DNA of 44,658 nucleotides from Ruminococcus sp. (GCA_015066815.1 SVNR01000023.1:1-44658); one strand, 5' to 3'. Positions 24,622-34,662 are shown, numbered from the stretch's first letter. Numbers and translations are program-made. The notes: generated from the sequence alone by a model not told the origin.

Positions 24622-25734
24622 ATGAATATAGTAATAGCACTGATAGTGTTTGGTCTGCTTGTTGCCATTCATGAGTTCGGACACTTTGCATTTGCCAAGC
24701 TCAGCGGAATAAAAGTAAACAAGTTTGCCATAGGAATGGGACCGGTTATTTTTAAGTTCAATAAAGGCGAAACCGAGTATTCACTCAGACTCCTGCCTGT
24801 AGGCGGATACTGTGCAATGGAGGGTGAGGATGATGCAAGTGATGATACACGTGCTTTCAGAAACAAACCCGTAAAAAACAGGCTTGCAGTTGTTCTTGCA
24901 GGTCCGGTCATGAATCTTGTTCTTGGAGTTATATTGTCTTTTGTAACAGCGGCGTTTATATCAGATAAGCTTACAACAACTACTGTAAGAGAGTTTTACC
25001 CTGATGCTGTCAGCGCTCAGACAGGACTTGAGGTGGGCGACAGAATCATAAAGATGGACGGGACATATATATTTACAGCGAACGATATTTCTTATAAGTT
25101 TCAGAACAGTGACGACGGAGTTTTTGATCTTGTAGTAGAGCGTAACGGTGAAAAAATCAACCTTGATGATGTGAAGTTTTATCGTCAGTATTATTATTAT
25201 ATTGAAAAAGCAAATGATGAGATTCCGTATGATCACTATGTGACCTTTGCGACAAGGGAAGAGTACACCGGTACAGAAGAGCTTCAGGTTGCTGAAACAA
25301 ATGTAGACTTTAGAGTAAAACCGCTTGAAAACAAGAACTTTTTCAGTGTTATGGGATATGCGCTGAAGGATTCGGCAAGTACAGCACGTCTTATATGGAT
25401 ATCATTTATTGATCTTATAAGAGGTCAGTACGGACTCAATGATCTTTCCGGACCTGTCGGAATAGTAAATGCGATAGGAACAGTAAGAGAATATGGTCTT
25501 GAAAGCCTTATGAATCTTATCACTATGCTCACGATAAACCTTGGTATTTTTAATCTTCTTCCGATTCCTGCACTTGACGGAGGACGTACAGTTTTCCTTA
25601 TCATAGAAGCAATAAGAAAAAAACCTGTACCTCCGGAAAAAGAAGGAATGGTGCATTTTATCGGCATAGCATGTCTCATGCTTTTTATGGTCATAGTAAC
25701 TATAAGCGACGTGACAAGGCTGTTTAACAAATAA
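24622..25734 (+). CDS. rseP: Site-2 intramembrane zinc protease RseP/RasP
   Basis: An integral membrane metalloprotease that cleaves anti-sigma factors and other membrane peptides. The HExxH zinc site is H17-E18-x-x-H21 in the first helix. The third zinc ligand lies in LLPIPALDGGR (D319). A PDZ domain lies between about residues 115 and 190 (GLEVGDRIIKMDG). The 370-aa length is usual. GGAAGG precedes the ATG. The RsiV-like lipoprotein at 7.1-8.5 kb lacks a membrane helix, so a link to this protease cannot be argued. Confidence 0.95.
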   Translation: MNIVIALIVFGLLVAIHEFGHFAFAKLSGIKVNKFAIGMGPVIFKFNKGETEYSLRLLPVGGYCAMEGEDDASDDTRAFRNKPVKNRLAVVLAGPVMNLVLGVILSFVTAAFISDKLTTTTVREFYPDAVSAQTGLEVGDRIIKMDGTYIFTANDISYKFQNSDDGVFDLVVERNGEKINLDDVKFYRQYYYYIEKANDEIPYDHYVTFATREEYTGTEELQVAETNVDFRVKPLENKNFFSVMGYALKDSASTARLIWISFIDLIRGQYGLNDLSGPVGIVNAIGTVREYGLESLMNLITMLTINLGIFNLLPIPALDGGRTVFLIIEAIRKKPVPPEKEGMVHFIGIACLMLFMVIVTISDVTRLFNK

Positions 25735-25780
25735 CTGTTTTTGTACAGAAAAAACATCATATAAGACAGAGGTTATAAAA

Positions 25781-26818
25781 ATGAGAAAAGTAAAACAGGT
25801 AAAACTAAACGATCTTACTTTTGGAAATGGACATATATATATTCAGTCGATGCTTAACGTAAGCGCTGATGATGTAGAGGGGAGTGTAAGACAGGCTGTT
25901 GAGCTTGAAAAGGCCGGCTGTGAAATAATCCGTGCAGCTATACCGGACAAAAACGCTATAGCCCTGATACCTGCCATAAAAGCCGCAGTCAGTATCCCTC
26001 TTGTTGCTGATATTCATTTTGACTACAGACTTGCTCTGCTTGCCGCTGACGCAGGTATAGACAAAATCCGCATAAACCCTGGAAATATCGGAGATATGGA
26101 CAGAGTAAAGGCAGTAGCTGACGTATGCGCAAACCGTGGAATTCCTATCCGTATAGGCGTAAATTCAGGTTCAGTGGAAAAAGACCTGCTCGCAAAATAC
26201 GGCGGTCCGACTCCTGACGCACTTGTGGAGAGTGCTTTGAATCACGTAAAAATGCTCAACAGATTTGATTTTGATGATATAGTTATTTCAATAAAATCCT
26301 CTGATGTAAAAAACATGATAGCAGCATACAGAAAAATGAGCGAAAAAGCTGATTATCCGCTTCACCTTGGCGTAACTGAAGCGGGAACAGAAAGAATGGG
26401 TGTTATCAAGTCATCTATAGGTATTGGCTCGCTCCTTGCAGATGGAATAGGTGATACCATACGTGTATCTCTTACCGGTGATCCTGTAAGGGAGGTATAT
26501 GCAGCAAAGGATATTCTGAAGGGACTCGGAATGACAGATGGTGCAGAGATTGTTTCCTGTCCGACCTGCGGCAGAACAAAAATAGATCTTATCAAAGTTG
26601 CTAATGAAGTAGAAAATGCGCTTGCAGATGTACAGAAAAACATAAAAGTAGCTGTTATGGGCTGTGTTGTAAACGGTCCGGGAGAGGCTAAGGAAGCTGA
26701 TATAGGCATTGCCGGCGGAGACGGATGCGCTGTATTGTTCAAAAAAGGTGAAGTATTGAGAAAGGTTGCCGAGGAAGATATACTCAATGAACTTCTTAAA
26801 GAAATAGAAAAGCTGTGA
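25781..26818 (+). CDS. ispG: 4-hydroxy-3-methylbut-2-enyl diphosphate synthase
   Basis: A 4Fe-4S enzyme of the MEP pathway that converts MEcPP to HMBPP. Cluster ligands C260 and C263 (SCPTCGR) and C295 with E302 (GCVVNGPGE) fit the CX2C-X31-CX6E pattern. The N-terminal TIM barrel includes PLVADIHFDYRLAL and KIRINPGNIG. The 345-aa length is usual. Its stop is 16 bp before polC. The order dxr-rseP-ispG is common in Clostridia. Confidence 0.97.
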   Translation: MRKVKQVKLNDLTFGNGHIYIQSMLNVSADDVEGSVRQAVELEKAGCEIIRAAIPDKNAIALIPAIKAAVSIPLVADIHFDYRLALLAADAGIDKIRINPGNIGDMDRVKAVADVCANRGIPIRIGVNSGSVEKDLLAKYGGPTPDALVESALNHVKMLNRFDFDDIVISIKSSDVKNMIAAYRKMSEKADYPLHLGVTEAGTERMGVIKSSIGIGSLLADGIGDTIRVSLTGDPVREVYAAKDILKGLGMTDGAEIVSCPTCGRTKIDLIKVANEVENALADVQKNIKVAVMGCVVNGPGEAKEADIGIAGGDGCAVLFKKGEVLRKVAEEDILNELLKEIEKL

Positions 26819-26834
26819 TGAACGGAGAGAGCTG

Positions 26835-29800
26835 ATGAACGAACTGAACATACTTGAATTTTTAAAAGAGTTTAATGTAGAGATACCTGAAAAAATTTCA
26901 AAGGGAAGTATTTTTAAGATTACTTATACGGTAGATATGCGTTCATTTTCGTTTTATCTGAAATTTTCCGAGCTTATTGATTTTGAAAGTACTCTTGAGT
27001 TTGAAAACAATCTCAGAAAAAGTCTGTCTGTAGAAAAAATAAATATTTTCTGTTATTATCCTTCGGAGTTATTTACTATAGATTATTTTGATGTGCTCAA
27101 AAACAAACTCAAAAGAAAGATGTCCGCAGTAAACGGATTTCTTGATGATTGTATTGTTACAGCTGATGGGAACAAAATAAACATAGAGCTGAAAAACGGC
27201 GGATATGATCTTTTGGTGAAGTCAAATTTTTGCCGTGAAATGTCTGAACTGATCAGGCAGGAATTTTCGCTTGATTATCAGATATGTCTGTCCGGCGAGC
27301 TTTCGGTTTCGTCTGAAAACCATGAGAAGCTCATGTCAGAAAGACTTGCCTCACTTCCTAAGCATGTCGAACAGTTTACTGCACCTGCGGCTGAGGCAAA
27401 GTCTGCTGATTCATCTAAGAAGACTTCGTTTCGTGAAGTGTGTCTCGGACATCTTGGTTTGTCGGCGAGCTTTGAAGATGGGCTTGGCAAGCTGATAAGA
27501 GGAAGAGAGATAAAGGATCCTGCACTTTCGATACGTGATGCAGTAAAGCAGTTAAACTCAAAGGTGACTGTATGGGGTGATGTTTTCGAATGTGAAAGCA
27601 AGGAGATAAAAGGCGACAGAACTGTTTTTACATTTACCATTACTGATTATACAGGTTCACTTCTGATCAAGGTTTTCGAAAAAAACGACAAGATATCCGA
27701 ATCCGGGCTTGATACTGTAAAAAAAGGCACAAGTCTTGTTATTAACGGCAGAATTGACTTTGATAATTTTGCTAAGGATATAACCATAATGGCTGATTCG
27801 ATCATAACAGCAAAGCGTGTTCAGAGAACAGATAGCGCTCCTGTCAAGAGAGTAGAGCTTCATATGCATACTTCAATGTCGTCGATGGACGCAGTTACTC
27901 CTGCAGAAGCTCTGATAAAGCGTGCACATGACTGGGGACATCCTGCTGTTGCTATTACCGATCACGGAAACGTTCAGGCTTTTCCTGAAGCTATGAATAC
28001 AGTTTCAGGCTTCAAGGACGGTTTCAAAATGATCTATGGTTGTGAGGCCTATGTAGTAAACGACGTTGATACAGTAAAAATCCTCAGCGAGGATGATGAC
28101 AGAAGCATAAACGATGAGATAATTATTTTTGACGTTGAAACAACAGGACTTAACAGCAAAAATGACAGACTTACCGAAATAGGCGCTGTGAAGGTAAGAA
28201 ACCTTCAGATCATAGATGAGTTCAATACTTTTGTCAATCCGCAGATGCCGATACCTCCGTCAATAACAGAGCTTACCGGAATAACAAATGCGATGGTTGA
28301 AAATGCTCCTACAGAAGCAGAGGCTCTTCAGAAGTTCATGGAGTACTGCGGAGACAGACCTGTTCTTGTTGCGCATAACGCATCGTTTGATACTTCCTTT
28401 ATAAACGCCTGTGCTCAACGCAGCAGCATCGACTTCAAGTACAAGTTTATAGATACGCTTATTCTTTGCAGAGCGGTTCTGACTGATCTTGCCAAGCATA
28501 AGCTTGACAGCGTGGCAAAGCATCTCAAGCTTGGAAAGTTTGAGCATCACCGTGCTTCAGATGATGCAAGGATACTTGCCAAGATATACATAACCCTTAT
28601 GGAGCGTATCAGGATAAGCAACGATATAAAGGTTTTATCAGACCTTAACGCAAACATAGCGGATATTGATGTAAAGAAGCTCAAGTCATATCATCAGATA
28701 GTTCTTGTCAAAAACCAGCTCGGTCTCAAAAACCTCTATAAGCTTGTATCATATGGACATCTTGATTATTTTTACAAAAAGCCACTTATGCCCAAGTCTG
28801 TACTAAAAAAACACAGAGAAGGACTCATATTCGGAAGCGCATGTGAGGCAGGCGAGCTTTTTCAGGCTATTGTAGAAAACAAGCCTCATGAAAAAATAGT
28901 CGAGCTTGCAAAGTTCTATGATTATCTTGAGATCCAGCCTCATGTCAACAACATGTTTATGCTCAGAAACGGAATGGTCCGCAGCGAAAAAGAGCTTATA
29001 GACTATAATAAAAAGATAGTTGCTCTTGGTGAAGAACTTGGAATACCTGTTGTAGCAACATGCGATGTTCATTTTATGGATGAACAGGATGCTGTTTTCA
29101 GAAAAGTTCTTCAGACAGGAAACGGTTTTAAGGATGCCGAACAGCCTCCGCTTTTCCTCAGAACCACTGACGAAATGCTCAAGGAGTTCGAGTATCTTGG
29201 AGAAGAGAAGGCTTATGAGGTCGTTGTAAAAAACACAAATCTCATCGCTGACATGATAGAAGAGGTAAGACCTATTCCGAAGGGGACCTATACACCGACT
29301 ATCGAAGGAGCAGAGGAGGATCTTATCAGGATCACTCATGATAAGGCTCACGAGATATACGGAGATCCGCTCCCCGAAATAGTAGAAAAAAGACTTGACA
29401 GAGAGTTATCATCAATTATCAAGCACGGCTTTGCAGTTCTGTATATTATCGCCCAGAAGCTTGTATGGAACTCTGTTGAGAACGGATACCAGGTAGGTTC
29501 AAGAGGCTCTGTAGGTTCTTCATTCGTAGCCTCCATGGCAGGTATATCAGAAGTAAATCCACTGTGTCCGCATTATATTTGTCCGAGCTGCAAATACAGT
29601 GAGTTTGATACAACAGGTACATACGGTTCAGGCTTCGATCTCCCGCAGAAAAACTGTCCGAAGTGTGGTACTGACATGCTCAGGGAAGGTCACGATATTC
29701 CTTTTGAAACGTTCCTTGGCTTTGACGGAGACAAGGCACCTGATATAGACCTTAACTTTTCCGGCGAGTATCAGTCTTCTGCGCATCGTTATACCGAACA

Positions 29801-31169
29801 GCTTTTCGGAAGAGATAACGTGTTTAAAGCCGGAACGATAAGTACCGTTGCGGAAAAGACTGCTTTTGGTTACGCCAAGGGTTACTGTACAGATATGAAT
29901 CTTGATGTAAACACGGCAGAAATACTAAGGCTTGCCAAGGGCTGTACCGGTGTCAAGAAGACAACAGGTCAGCATCCGGGAGGAATGGTTGTTGTTCCTA
30001 ACGACTATGAAGTATATGATTTTACGCCGGTTCAGCATCCGGCTGACTCTACGGACAGTGATGTAATAACTACGCACTTTGACTTCCATTCGCTTCATGA
30101 TACTATTCTTAAGCTTGACGAGCTCGGACATGTCGTTCCTACTCTCTATAAGCATCTTGAAGATCTTACAGGTGTTCTTATCAAGGATGTTCCGACTTCT
30201 GACCCTGATGTAATAAAAATGATTACTGATGCATCTGTACTCGGACTTTCCGAAGAAGATATCTTCTGTCCTACCGGAAGTCTCGGTATACCTGAGATGG
30301 GAACAGGATTTACCATACAGATGCTCATGGACTCAAAACCTACTAAGTTCAGTGACTTTTTACAGGTATCAGGTCTTTCACATGGTACAGACGTTTGGCT
30401 TGGAAACGCCAAGGATCTGATAGAACAAAAAATATGCACCATATCGGACGTTATAGGAACCCGTGACAGTATTATGACGTATCTGCTCTATAAGGGGATA
30501 GAACCTAAACAGGCGTTCCAGATAATGGAAAACACACGTAAGGGTAAAGCTCCCAAGACCTTTACTCCTGAGCTTATACAGATGCTTCTTGATCATAACG
30601 TACCTCAGTGGTACATCGACAGCTGTCTTAAGATAAAGTACATGTTCCCTAAGGCTCACGCAGCTGCCTATGTTATTGCGGCGATAAAGCTCGCATGGTT
30701 CAAGCTTCGTATGCCTCTTGAGTTTTATGCAACGTACTTTACAGTACGCGGAACTGATTTTGATTCGGCAACTGCAGTTCTTGGAAGAGAGGCTGTATAT
30801 GAAAAGTGTACTGCACTCAGAGAAATGGGAAATGAACGTTCTGCAAAAGAAACAGCAACTCTTGATACTTTGTATATTATCAACGAAATGCTTGCCAGAG
30901 GCTTTTCATTCCTGCCGCTTGATCTTTATAAGTCTCATGCATATAAGTTCAGAATAGAGGACGGCAAGATACGTATTCCGTTCAGTTCGATCCCGGGTGT
31001 TGGAGAATCTGCTGCAAACAGCCTCTATGAAGCTGCTCAGAAGAGGAACTTTATTTCTATAGAGGAATATCAGGTGAACAGCGGTGCTTCCAAGTCTGTA
31101 ATAGAGGTGCTGGAAAAAATGGGAACATTCGGAGATCTTCCGAAATCAAGTCAGATGACATTGTTTTAA
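26835..31169 (+). CDS. polC: DNA polymerase III alpha subunit, PolC type
   Basis: The Gram-positive replicative polymerase with built-in proofreading, 1444 aa. In order: N-terminal region; OB fold (about 232-330, VTVWGDVF then VFTFTITDYTGSLLIKVF); PHP domain (HMHTSMSSMDA, from about 342); a DEDD 3'-5' exonuclease inserted in the PHP domain (IIFDVETTGL, about 430); a four-cysteine zinc motif (CPSCKYSE and CPKCGTD, about 913-945); and the polymerase active site with APDIDLNFSGEYQ (about 968). It ends in MTLF, possibly a clamp-binding tail (SSQMTLF). CGGAGAG precedes the ATG. proS, often just before polC, is absent. Confidence 0.98.
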   Translation: MNELNILEFLKEFNVEIPEKISKGSIFKITYTVDMRSFSFYLKFSELIDFESTLEFENNLRKSLSVEKINIFCYYPSELFTIDYFDVLKNKLKRKMSAVNGFLDDCIVTADGNKINIELKNGGYDLLVKSNFCREMSELIRQEFSLDYQICLSGELSVSSENHEKLMSERLASLPKHVEQFTAPAAEAKSADSSKKTSFREVCLGHLGLSASFEDGLGKLIRGREIKDPALSIRDAVKQLNSKVTVWGDVFECESKEIKGDRTVFTFTITDYTGSLLIKVFEKNDKISESGLDTVKKGTSLVINGRIDFDNFAKDITIMADSIITAKRVQRTDSAPVKRVELHMHTSMSSMDAVTPAEALIKRAHDWGHPAVAITDHGNVQAFPEAMNTVSGFKDGFKMIYGCEAYVVNDVDTVKILSEDDDRSINDEIIIFDVETTGLNSKNDRLTEIGAVKVRNLQIIDEFNTFVNPQMPIPPSITELTGITNAMVENAPTEAEALQKFMEYCGDRPVLVAHNASFDTSFINACAQRSSIDFKYKFIDTLILCRAVLTDLAKHKLDSVAKHLKLGKFEHHRASDDARILAKIYITLMERIRISNDIKVLSDLNANIADIDVKKLKSYHQIVLVKNQLGLKNLYKLVSYGHLDYFYKKPLMPKSVLKKHREGLIFGSACEAGELFQAIVENKPHEKIVELAKFYDYLEIQPHVNNMFMLRNGMVRSEKELIDYNKKIVALGEELGIPVVATCDVHFMDEQDAVFRKVLQTGNGFKDAEQPPLFLRTTDEMLKEFEYLGEEKAYEVVVKNTNLIADMIEEVRPIPKGTYTPTIEGAEEDLIRITHDKAHEIYGDPLPEIVEKRLDRELSSIIKHGFAVLYIIAQKLVWNSVENGYQVGSRGSVGSSFVASMAGISEVNPLCPHYICPSCKYSEFDTTGTYGSGFDLPQKNCPKCGTDMLREGHDIPFETFLGFDGDKAPDIDLNFSGEYQSSAHRYTEQLFGRDNVFKAGTISTVAEKTAFGYAKGYCTDMNLDVNTAEILRLAKGCTGVKKTTGQHPGGMVVVPNDYEVYDFTPVQHPADSTDSDVITTHFDFHSLHDTILKLDELGHVVPTLYKHLEDLTGVLIKDVPTSDPDVIKMITDASVLGLSEEDIFCPTGSLGIPEMGTGFTIQMLMDSKPTKFSDFLQVSGLSHGTDVWLGNAKDLIEQKICTISDVIGTRDSIMTYLLYKGIEPKQAFQIMENTRKGKAPKTFTPELIQMLLDHNVPQWYIDSCLKIKYMFPKAHAAAYVIAAIKLAWFKLRMPLEFYATYFTVRGTDFDSATAVLGREAVYEKCTALREMGNERSAKETATLDTLYIINEMLARGFSFLPLDLYKSHAYKFRIEDGKIRIPFSSIPGVGESAANSLYEAAQKRNFISIEEYQVNSGASKSVIEVLEKMGTFGDLPKSSQMTLF

Positions 31170-31192
31170 AGTACAAAAGAGCGTTGTTGTTA

Positions 31193-31240
31193 TATAGTAA
31201 CTTTTCCAATATAATACATCGAAAAAGTTGTATATTATAG
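31193..31240 (+). terminator. Weak hairpin after polC
   Basis: TATAGTAACTTTT and GAAAAAGTTGTATATTATA pair imperfectly over AACTTTT / AAAAGTT. It may be a decayed copy of the dispersed palindrome acting as the polC terminator. Confidence 0.4.
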
Positions 31241-31310
31241 AAAATAGAGTATAGATCCTTCGTAAATTTTTGTTAATATGATATTAAATGAATTATTGTG
31301 TGAAATTTGC

Positions 31311-31339
31311 TTGACTTTTTTTTGAATACTGTTTATAAT
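31311..31339 (+). promoter_or_regulatory. Promoter of the sugar transferase gene
   Basis: TTGACT (31311-31316), a 17-bp spacer, then a perfect TATAAT (31334-31339), with a 5' UTR of about 90 nt. GAGCAATACGTTTGTCTGCTC (31364-31384; arms GAGCA / TGCTC) is a small hairpin in that UTR. Confidence 0.7.
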
Positions 31340-31435
31340 AATTAAAAGATGTTTGATAAAAGTGAGCAATACGTTTGTCTGCTCAGAGTATGAGAAGATG
31401 GTTTGAAACAGAGATATGGGGGAGAAGTTATACCT

Positions 31436-32254
31436 ATGGGAAGAAGTACAGTATTGTATCGAAGTAATGAGGAATTTGATTTGAGTAAAGAATTAAGAAA
31501 TGCTATACGTTCTCAGGACGAAGAGAAAAAAAACAAAAACAAAAATGACTATCAGATATTACACTTCAATAAAGCTCAGATGCATAAGCTTTCGATCGGA
31601 GTACAGGAAACTCTCAAAAACTCTCCGGATACAGTAAAACCTGCAGGCGGAAAGGTCTATAGATTTTTAAAACGTACTATAGATATTGTTCTTTCTTCGT
31701 TTGCACTTCTGGTTTTGTCACCGGTGTTTCTGATAGTAGCTTTGATAATATATATCGACGATCCGGGAAATCCGTTTTTTGTACAGTACAGACTTACTGA
31801 AAAAGGAAAACCCTTTCCTATGCTGAAGTTCCGTTCTATGTATACGGATGCTGAGGCTCGTTTTGAGGAAGTTATGAAGCTTAACGAAACGGACGGACTT
31901 GCTTTCAAGATGGAAAATGATCCAAGAGTAACAAAGGTCGGAGATTTTATCAGAAAAACTTCTATAGATGAGCTTCCGCAGCTTATAAATATTATCTGCG
32001 GTCATATGAGCATAATAGGTCCTCGTCCTCCGATTCCGCGTGAAGTTATCAACTACACACCACATCAGATGAACAGACTGATGGTAAAGGGCGGACTTGC
32101 ATGCTATTGCCAGTGTTCAGGCAGAAGCGATATGCCGTTTGATCAGTGGGTAGAGTCCGATATACAGTACATAAAAGAAAGAAGTCTTTGGGTTGACTTA
32201 AAAATCCTTATAAAAACTTTTATTGCGGTTATAAAAAAAGAAGGCGCAAAGTAA
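31436..32254 (+). CDS. Polyprenyl-phosphate sugar-1-phosphate transferase (EpsE/WbaP type)
   Basis: Transfers a sugar-1-phosphate to undecaprenyl phosphate to start exopolysaccharide or glycan assembly. An N-terminal extension of about 85 residues precedes one hydrophobic re-entrant segment (VLSSFALLVLSPVFLIVALI). The catalytic domain follows with LKFRSM, then KTSIDELPQLINI (Asp-Glu pair) and IGPRPP. The ATG at 31436 follows GGGGGAG at 31418-31424; an upstream in-frame TTG at 31403 lacks a good site. It is a single gene with its own promoter and terminator, and no other glycan genes surround it, so the product is unknown. The polyprenyl carrier comes from the neighbouring uppS. Confidence 0.9.
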   Translation: MGRSTVLYRSNEEFDLSKELRNAIRSQDEEKKNKNKNDYQILHFNKAQMHKLSIGVQETLKNSPDTVKPAGGKVYRFLKRTIDIVLSSFALLVLSPVFLIVALIIYIDDPGNPFFVQYRLTEKGKPFPMLKFRSMYTDAEARFEEVMKLNETDGLAFKMENDPRVTKVGDFIRKTSIDELPQLINIICGHMSIIGPRPPIPREVINYTPHQMNRLMVKGGLACYCQCSGRSDMPFDQWVESDIQYIKERSLWVDLKILIKTFIAVIKKEGAK

Positions 32255-32257
32255 TTT

Positions 32258-32289
32258 TTGTAAACGACAGATTTATTTGTCGTTTACAA
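32258..32289. repeat. Dispersed palindrome, perfect 12-bp arms
   Basis: TTGTAAACGACA, GATTTATT, TGTCGTTTACAA, beginning 3 bp after the sugar transferase stop. Confidence 0.85.
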
Positions 32290-32293
32290 TAAA

Positions 32294-32330
32294 AACACCA
32301 GTTAGTGAGTTTTTGTCATTAACTGGTGTT
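32294..32330. terminator. Bidirectional rho-independent terminator
   Basis: AACACCAGTTAGTGA / TCATTAACTGGTGTT form a 15-bp stem with one G-U pair. TTTTG follows on the plus strand and a T-rich tract on the minus strand. It lies between convergent genes. Confidence 0.85.
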
Positions 32331-32337
32331 TTTTGAT

Positions 32338-34542
32338 TTATTTACAGATTGAGATCAGCCTGTTGCTGATGCAGTATACTATATCAAACGATCGTATCTC
32401 ACCGCCGTCTATAAGTATACGGCATATAGGCGGTTTCAGTTCGTCTATTATGCCTTTTCCATAGGTTTTATGTTCAACCTTCATGCCGGTTTTGTATTGT
32501 GACAGAAGTCTTGTTATTTCTTGTCCGGACATGGCCTTTTCTCTGGCTGGTTTTATTCTTTTTTCTGATAGGGCTGTATGGTCGTTTTTTGATTTTTCAG
32601 CTCTTTCTCTTAGCTTTGCGTTTTTTTGAATACCGAGAAGCTGTCTTAAAAACAACGCTGTTTCGCATTTTTCGCCGTATATTGCTTCGTAATCAAATAT
32701 TTCAAGTTTGTTTTTAGCTCTGGTTACACCTACATAAAAAAGCCTTCTCTCTTCTTCAAGCTCGTTACGGAGCGCTTCAGGAACTTCTTTTTCTTCCTCG
32801 TTGTCTATAACGGTTGTCGGAAAGATGCCGTCTCTGACGTCTATCATGAGCACGTTGTCGTATTCGAGTCCTTTGCTCGAATGAATAGTAGAGAGTATTA
32901 TTTTACTGTCAGGATCTGTTGAGCCGTTGTTCACGATAGTTTTCAGTACTGCCATTCTTTGAAGAAAAAGCGGAAGCTCCGGATTCTGATTTGCAATTGC
33001 GAGAAGGGTTTTTATTTTTGTTTCATCAAGACCTCTTTCTTTTATAAACTTTGAGTATTCCATTTTGCTGAGTATATATAGTATAGCGCTGTAGCTGTTC
33101 AGTTTTTTCAGATGGATCAGGTGTCTTTCCGTTTCGATTATTTTTTTTATCTGCCATTTTTCAAAGGAAGGATGTGCTTCAAGTGTTTTGAGAAACGGAG
33201 CAGATGAATTTTTATGAATCCGGGCTGACTCAGTTACTATGTCTTTTTTTATTTTTAAGCCTATCTTGTAATAAAAGTCGCAAAAAAGTGATGAATCAGA
33301 TGGTGTGAACGCAAACAGAAGTATATTAAGAATATCAACGACGGTGTTTATTGAGAAAAAAATGCCGTCGTTTTCTTTGAGGCGGTATTTTATGTTGTTT
33401 TTTTCAAACAGGTCTATCAGAGGGAGTGCTGAGTCGTTGTTGCGGTATAGAATAGCGAGCTCCTCATCGTTGTTTTCGAGCATTTTTACAATGTAGTTAT
33501 ACTGATGCTTGCAGTCCTTTAAAACAATATTTTTTACAGGGATATCCGTCTGGTTATCCGTGCACATGTTTTTATCATGACGACACTTGTTGAGCTTGAT
33601 AAAACTGTTCGCTTTTGAAACAATGTCATGAGTGGAGCGGTAATTCTTTTCCATAAGCAAAACGTTTCCGTCAGGGTATACTTTTTTGAATTCGAGCAGA
33701 GCCTGTGGATAAGCGGCACGAAATCCGTATATACTCTGGTCCTCATCGCCCACCATAAAAATATTTTTATGTGCTCTTGCAAGTAGTCGTATGATCATGT
33801 GCTGTATTTTAGAAGTGTCCTGCGCTTCGTCGATGCTTATGTATCTGAATTTGTTCTGATAGTAGGAAAGTATATCGGGATTTTTAAGCAGTATTCTTAG
33901 CGCAAAATCAAGCTGGTCATCATAGTCCATAAGTCTGTTTTCCTGCTTGTATTGTTTGTATCTTGTGAAAAAATCAAAAAAATCACATTCTCCTATTTTT
34001 ATTTTTTTGATTTCTTCTTCCGGAAGCATCATGTTTTTACAGTAGACAAGCTTTGTCTTTATTTCTTTTACTGTGCTTTCGGACGGAAACTCGTGAGTCA
34101 TATCGAGATATATTGCCCGCAGAATCTTTGTCATCTTTCCTTCGTCCATAAGTTCAAAAGCCTTGGTGTTTCGTACTCTTTCGTAGAACATTATTACCTT
34201 GGCACAGAAACCGTTTATTGTACGGAATTCTATATTTCCCGAAAAATCATCTCCGAACTTATCGAAAAACCTTTTTTTCATATCTGCTGCGGCTGAAACG
34301 TTGTACGTCATTGTAAGAATGTTTTCGGGCCTTATTCCTTTGCAGAATATCATGTATCCGAGTCTTGCGACGATAACCGTTGTTTTTCCGCTTCCCGGAA
34401 CAGCAAGAAGAAGTGTCTGTCCGGAGATCTGTTTTACAGCTGATTCCTGCTGGGGATTAAGCAGGATGTTGTATTTTTGTTTGTAAGTATTATAATCCAT
34501 TTTTTTAATCAAAGCAGAAGTCCTGCTTTTTTCCTTTTGCAT
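32338..34542 (-). CDS. UvrD/PcrA-like superfamily 1A DNA helicase
   Basis: A 734-aa 3'-5' helicase. Motifs in order: Q motif LNPQQESAV, Walker A AVPGSGKTT (GSGKT 50-54), TMTYNVSAA (Ia), Walker B DEAQD (238-242), GDEDQSIYGFR (III), MEKNYRST (IV), TIHSSKGLEYDNV (V) and LFYVGVTRAK (VI). The C-terminus holds a small Tudor-like region (KVEHKTYGKGIID), as in PcrA. The first 15 residues are uncertain: the ATG at 34542 has a weak AGGA site, and an ATG at 34500 (MDYNTYKQ) has a hairpin but no clear site. It is a solo gene and possibly an accessory paralogue of the main PcrA, as the body differs in spacing from typical PcrA. Confidence 0.9.
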   Translation of the reverse strand: MQKEKSRTSALIKKMDYNTYKQKYNILLNPQQESAVKQISGQTLLLAVPGSGKTTVIVARLGYMIFCKGIRPENILTMTYNVSAAADMKKRFFDKFGDDFSGNIEFRTINGFCAKVIMFYERVRNTKAFELMDEGKMTKILRAIYLDMTHEFPSESTVKEIKTKLVYCKNMMLPEEEIKKIKIGECDFFDFFTRYKQYKQENRLMDYDDQLDFALRILLKNPDILSYYQNKFRYISIDEAQDTSKIQHMIIRLLARAHKNIFMVGDEDQSIYGFRAAYPQALLEFKKVYPDGNVLLMEKNYRSTHDIVSKANSFIKLNKCRHDKNMCTDNQTDIPVKNIVLKDCKHQYNYIVKMLENNDEELAILYRNNDSALPLIDLFEKNNIKYRLKENDGIFFSINTVVDILNILLFAFTPSDSSLFCDFYYKIGLKIKKDIVTESARIHKNSSAPFLKTLEAHPSFEKWQIKKIIETERHLIHLKKLNSYSAILYILSKMEYSKFIKERGLDETKIKTLLAIANQNPELPLFLQRMAVLKTIVNNGSTDPDSKIILSTIHSSKGLEYDNVLMIDVRDGIFPTTVIDNEEEKEVPEALRNELEEERRLFYVGVTRAKNKLEIFDYEAIYGEKCETALFLRQLLGIQKNAKLRERAEKSKNDHTALSEKRIKPAREKAMSGQEITRLLSQYKTGMKVEHKTYGKGIIDELKPPICRILIDGGEIRSFDIVYCISNRLISICK

Positions 34543-34571
34543 TAGTTGCTGTTATCCTGGTTATTATTGCC

Positions 34572-34613
34572 CTGCACGGAGTGACCGCAGGAAGCGGATG
34601 TGCAAGGCAATAT
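34572..34613. repeat. 42-bp hairpin element, copy 1
   Basis: CTGCACGGAG through GGCAATAT. It folds with outer stem TGCAC/GTGCA, a GGA/GGAT internal loop and an inner stem capped by GCA. It matches the inverted copy at 44589-44630 at 35 of 42 positions. An AT palindrome copy follows 12 bp later. Confidence 0.75.
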
Positions 34614-34625
34614 TGATAGATTGGT

Positions 34626-34662
34626 CATAGTGAAGACCAAATTTTTTTTGACGTTCACTATA
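34626..34662. repeat. Dispersed AT palindrome copy upstream of the sensor kinase
   Basis: ATAGTGAA (34627-34634) faces TTCACTAT (34654-34661) across ACCAAATTTTTTTTGACG-type sequence. It lies downstream of the 42-bp element, as in the copy at the window end. Confidence 0.75.

Noticed and set aside
26362-26851. Minus-strand open frames across the end of ispG
   Set aside because: Antisense to the iron-sulfur region of ispG; typical shadow frames.
28803-29351. A long minus-strand open frame inside polC
   Set aside because: It is antisense to well-conserved PolC sequence and has no ribosome site.
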